A stretch of DNA of 64,000 nucleotides, taken from positions 1,550,001 to 1,614,000 of the forward strand of contig OZ255827.1 of NCBI GenBank assembly GCA_965277625.1. Reading direction: 5' to 3'. Positions 61,806 through 64,000 of the stretch are shown here, piece by piece. Every line of letters begins with the position of its first letter. Position 1 is the first letter of the stretch. The position numbers and the translations under genes are program-made. Below the pieces are notes generated by a model, which was not told where the DNA came from, ran no database searches, and saw nothing but the letters and a program-made list of their open reading frames with translations. Origin of the DNA: G965195345 sp965277625 (GTDB taxonomy: Bacteria; Pseudomonadota; Gammaproteobacteria; CAKMZV01).

Positions 61806-63614
61806 ATGAATACATTCCGAAACATAGCGATAATTGCGCATGTTGACCATGGCAAAACCACTTTGGTTGATGCTTTGCTCAAACAAAGTGGTACTTTTGA
61901 TGCACACCAAGTGGTTGAGACTCGCGTCATGGATTCCTTTGACCAAGAGAAGGAACGCGGCATCACCATCTATGCTAAAAATACCGCGCTGCAGTTTGAA
62001 GATTGCAAAATTAATATTGTTGACACCCCTGGGCACGCCGATTTCGGTTCTGAAGTTGAACGGGTATTGCGGATGGTCGATTCTGTTCTTTTGGTCGTGG
62101 ATGCCTATGAAGGCCCCATGCCACAAACCAAATTTGTGCTGAGTAAATCTTTGGCCATGGGTCATAATCCCATTGTGATCATCAATAAAATTGACAAACC
62201 TTCTGCTCGCCCTGATTGGGTCATCGATCAATTGTTCGATTTATTTGTTACATTGGAAGCCACCGATGCCCAGTTGGATTTCCCCATTTGCTACACCGTT
62301 GCCAAACAAGGCATTGCAGGTTTAGAAACCAATGAAATGGCAGACAACATTACTCCACTTTTTAGAGTCATCATGGATAAAGTCCCACCGGCTCAATCTA
62401 ATATCAGCAAACCGTTCAAGATGCAAGTCACCAACTTGGCCTATGATAACTTTTTAGGTCGGATGGCCGTTGGTCGGGTGTACGAAGGATTGGTCAAGCG
62501 CAATCAAGAAGTGACCGTTCTCACCCAAGATGGCAAAATCAAGACCGCCAAAATCAGCGAAGTGTTGACTACGGTTGGCTTACAACGCATCAAGGTTGAA
62601 CAAGCCGTCAGTGGCGATATCGTCACCTTAGCAGGGATCAGTGATATTTATGTGGGAGATACCATCAGCGCTGATAAAAAAACGCATCCCATGCCCGTCA
62701 TCGCCATCGATGAACCCACTTTAAAAATGACTTTTATGGTCAATTCATCTCCCTTTGCTGGACAAGACGGCAAGCTATTGACCTCAAGACAAATCCGCGA
62801 ACGCCTTGAACGAGAATTGGAAGTCAATGTCGGTATGAGTATGGACTTATCCAATCCCGATGCATACGTGGTTTGTGGCCGAGGAGAACTGCATTTATCG
62901 GTTTTGATTGAAAGCATGCGCAGAGAAGGTTTCGAGCTACAAGTCGGTGCACCCGAGGTGATATTCAAAGTGATTGACGGCAAAAAAATGGAACCGTGCG
63001 AGCGCGTAAATATCTTTGTTCCTTCCGAATTCTCTGGCTCAATCATTGCAGAGCTCAGTAAACGCAAAGGCGAATTATTAAATCTACAAGACAATAATGA
63101 CACCACGCACATTGAATACTTGATTCCCAGCAGAGGATTATTGGGTTTTAAATCACAATTTACTTCCATGACCAAAGGCGAAGGTATTTTATCCTCGGTT
63201 TTTGACAGCTATGCCCCCCATAAGGGTGAAATTGAAAGACGCGATGTTGGTAGCATGATTTCTGGAGAATCAGGCACTGCCATGGCTTATAGTTTGTGGA
63301 ATTTGCAAGAACGAGGCCCCTTATTCATTCGGGCAGCCACCCCCATTTACGAAGGCATGATCATTGGCGAACACCTCAAAGGCGGTGACCTTAATGTTAA
63401 TGCCACCAAGAATAAAAAATTAACCAATGTGCGCGCTTCTGGTAAGGATGATGCGCTTAATTTGGTCCCCATCCGCGAAATATCATTGGAACAGGCCATC
63501 GATTATATTGGCGAAGATGAATTGGTCGAAGTGACACCTAAAAATATACGGCTCAGGAAAAAATACTTGCGCGAATCTGATCGACGCAGAGCCAAGCGTG
63601 GCTTGACCAAATAG
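61806..63614 (+). CDS. typA: Ribosome-associated GTPase BipA/TypA
   Basis: BipA is a translational GTPase for ribosome assembly and stress. The 602 residues carry AHVDHGKTTLVDALL, DTPGHADFGSEVERV, NKIDKPSARPDWV and the C-terminal ESDRRRAKRG. It stands alone, with a 180-base divergent region shared with tag. Confidence 0.97.
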   Translation: MNTFRNIAIIAHVDHGKTTLVDALLKQSGTFDAHQVVETRVMDSFDQEKERGITIYAKNTALQFEDCKINIVDTPGHADFGSEVERVLRMVDSVLLVVDAYEGPMPQTKFVLSKSLAMGHNPIVIINKIDKPSARPDWVIDQLFDLFVTLEATDAQLDFPICYTVAKQGIAGLETNEMADNITPLFRVIMDKVPPAQSNISKPFKMQVTNLAYDNFLGRMAVGRVYEGLVKRNQEVTVLTQDGKIKTAKISEVLTTVGLQRIKVEQAVSGDIVTLAGISDIYVGDTISADKKTHPMPVIAIDEPTLKMTFMVNSSPFAGQDGKLLTSRQIRERLERELEVNVGMSMDLSNPDAYVVCGRGELHLSVLIESMRREGFELQVGAPEVIFKVIDGKKMEPCERVNIFVPSEFSGSIIAELSKRKGELLNLQDNNDTTHIEYLIPSRGLLGFKSQFTSMTKGEGILSSVFDSYAPHKGEIERRDVGSMISGESGTAMAYSLWNLQERGPLFIRAATPIYEGMIIGEHLKGGDLNVNATKNKKLTNVRASGKDDALNLVPIREISLEQAIDYIGEDELVEVTPKNIRLRKKYLRESDRRRAKRGLTK

Positions 63615-64000
63615 GTTTGGCCTAACTCACTCAAAAAAAGCGTCTTTAATCATTAACAAACGCATTTTGAATGATGACATCAAAGCGGGGGTCTGTAAAG
63701 CTTGATAAAAGATTTATAAAAACTCATCAAGTGTTTATAAACGCTTAGTTTTTATCAACAGCTGTGACCTTGATGAAATCTCTCAATGTCATAAAATGAC
63801 CCCTCTACTCTTCCAAGAGACTGTAAAAAAAGTTACTGTCTAGCTTGCTAAGAGCGATTATTTCCTCTACCACCACCTGAAGGATTACCTGTGGTTGATG
63901 GCCCATTAGGCGGTCTGTCGTTTGAGTGAATGATCATGATTAATCTCCTTTATATGATTTAAAAAAATAAGTTTAACACATTAAAGCGCTTAAAAGCATA
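63615..64000. other. Region after typA, mostly non-coding
   Basis: The region holds the minus-strand 29-residue peptide gene (63848-63937). A TTATCAACA, a weak DnaA-box-like match, lies near 63747. I see no strong typA terminator. Confidence 0.4.
63848..63937 (-). CDS. 29-residue Gly/Pro/Asn-rich peptide gene
   Basis: ATG at 63937-63935 is seven bases after a strong AAAGGAG site. The frame runs 29 codons to TAG at 63850-63848. The product is hydrophilic, with RPPNGPSTTGNPSGGG at its centre and no signal peptide. I recognise no family. The ribosome site and composition suggest it is real. Confidence 0.4.
   Translation of the reverse strand: MIIHSNDRPPNGPSTTGNPSGGGRGNNRS

Noticed and set aside
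1..64000. tRNA, rRNA, CRISPR, insertion sequences or prophage
   Set aside because: Reading the intergenic regions showed none; no transposase, integrase or repeat-spacer pattern was found.

Overview
The window is a gene-dense, fairly AT-rich bacterial chromosome segment. Almost every gene from about 4.3 to 60.5 kb lies on the + strand, and genes are often stitched by ATGA or TAATG stop/start overlaps. Gene content (Lpt and Mla outer-membrane lipid transport, RND pump, DapD/DapE lysine branch, LepA/LepB, BipA) indicates a Gram-negative proteobacterium. Synteny such as rpsF-rpsR-DUF2232-rplI-dnaB-alr and mla-ibaG-murA-hisG-hisD-hisC points to Gammaproteobacteria, possibly a lineage near the Beta/Gamma boundary. 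I cannot place it to genus. I see no rRNA, tRNA, CRISPR array, transposase or prophage.

Layout. 1-3.7 kb: end of a MidA-type methyltransferase, then fxsA, lepB and lepA on the minus strand. 4.3-10.9 kb: an accessory operon for a dTDP-activated amino-deoxysugar. It holds rmlA, a WecE-type aminotransferase, a one-domain sugar 2,3-dehydratase, a Gfo/Idh/MocA reductase, a GtrB/ArnC-type GT2, an ArnE-like flippase and a GT-C transferase. An apparent rmlB remnant lies between rmlA and the aminotransferase. 11.0-16.0 kb: a four-gene operon with a TolQ/ExbB/MotA-like channel protein, two different ExbD/MotB-like subunits and a membrane-anchored tandem FGE-sulfatase-like protein. I cannot match this operon to a described system; it resembles the GldL/GldM motor plus GldK of the Bacteroidetes type 9 secretion machinery. 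16.1-19.2 kb: guaB and guaA. 19.6-23.6 kb: a second accessory operon (ACP, SDR, acyl-AMP ligase, KASIII, ACP, GNAT) likely making and transferring a short acyl group, perhaps onto an amino sugar.

23.9-29.8 kb: ribH, nusB, lptC-lptA-lptB and an RND pump without its fusion protein. 29.8-30.5 kb: a non-coding region with a tandem pair of perfect DnaA boxes. 30.5-46.8 kb: leuC alone, then mlaFEDCB, an ABC-2 exporter pair, ibaG, murA, hisG, hisD, hisC, a Nif3-like gene, hemF, moaC, plsY, dapD, dapE and prmC. 46.8-50.1 kb: a P-loop ATPase of unknown role, metA, a 40-codon ORF, lipB and a SCO1-like lipoprotein. 50.4-60.5 kb: dnaA, dnaN, gmk, the rpsF operon with a probable S6:S18-binding leader, dnaB, alr, nudF and rarA. 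60.5-64 kb: a secreted protein that is only the OB domain of an ATP-dependent DNA ligase, then tag, typA and a 29-residue Gly/Pro-rich peptide gene.

The two accessory sugar/acyl operons and the motor-FGE operon are the parts most likely to hold something undescribed. The rest is conserved core metabolism and envelope biogenesis.
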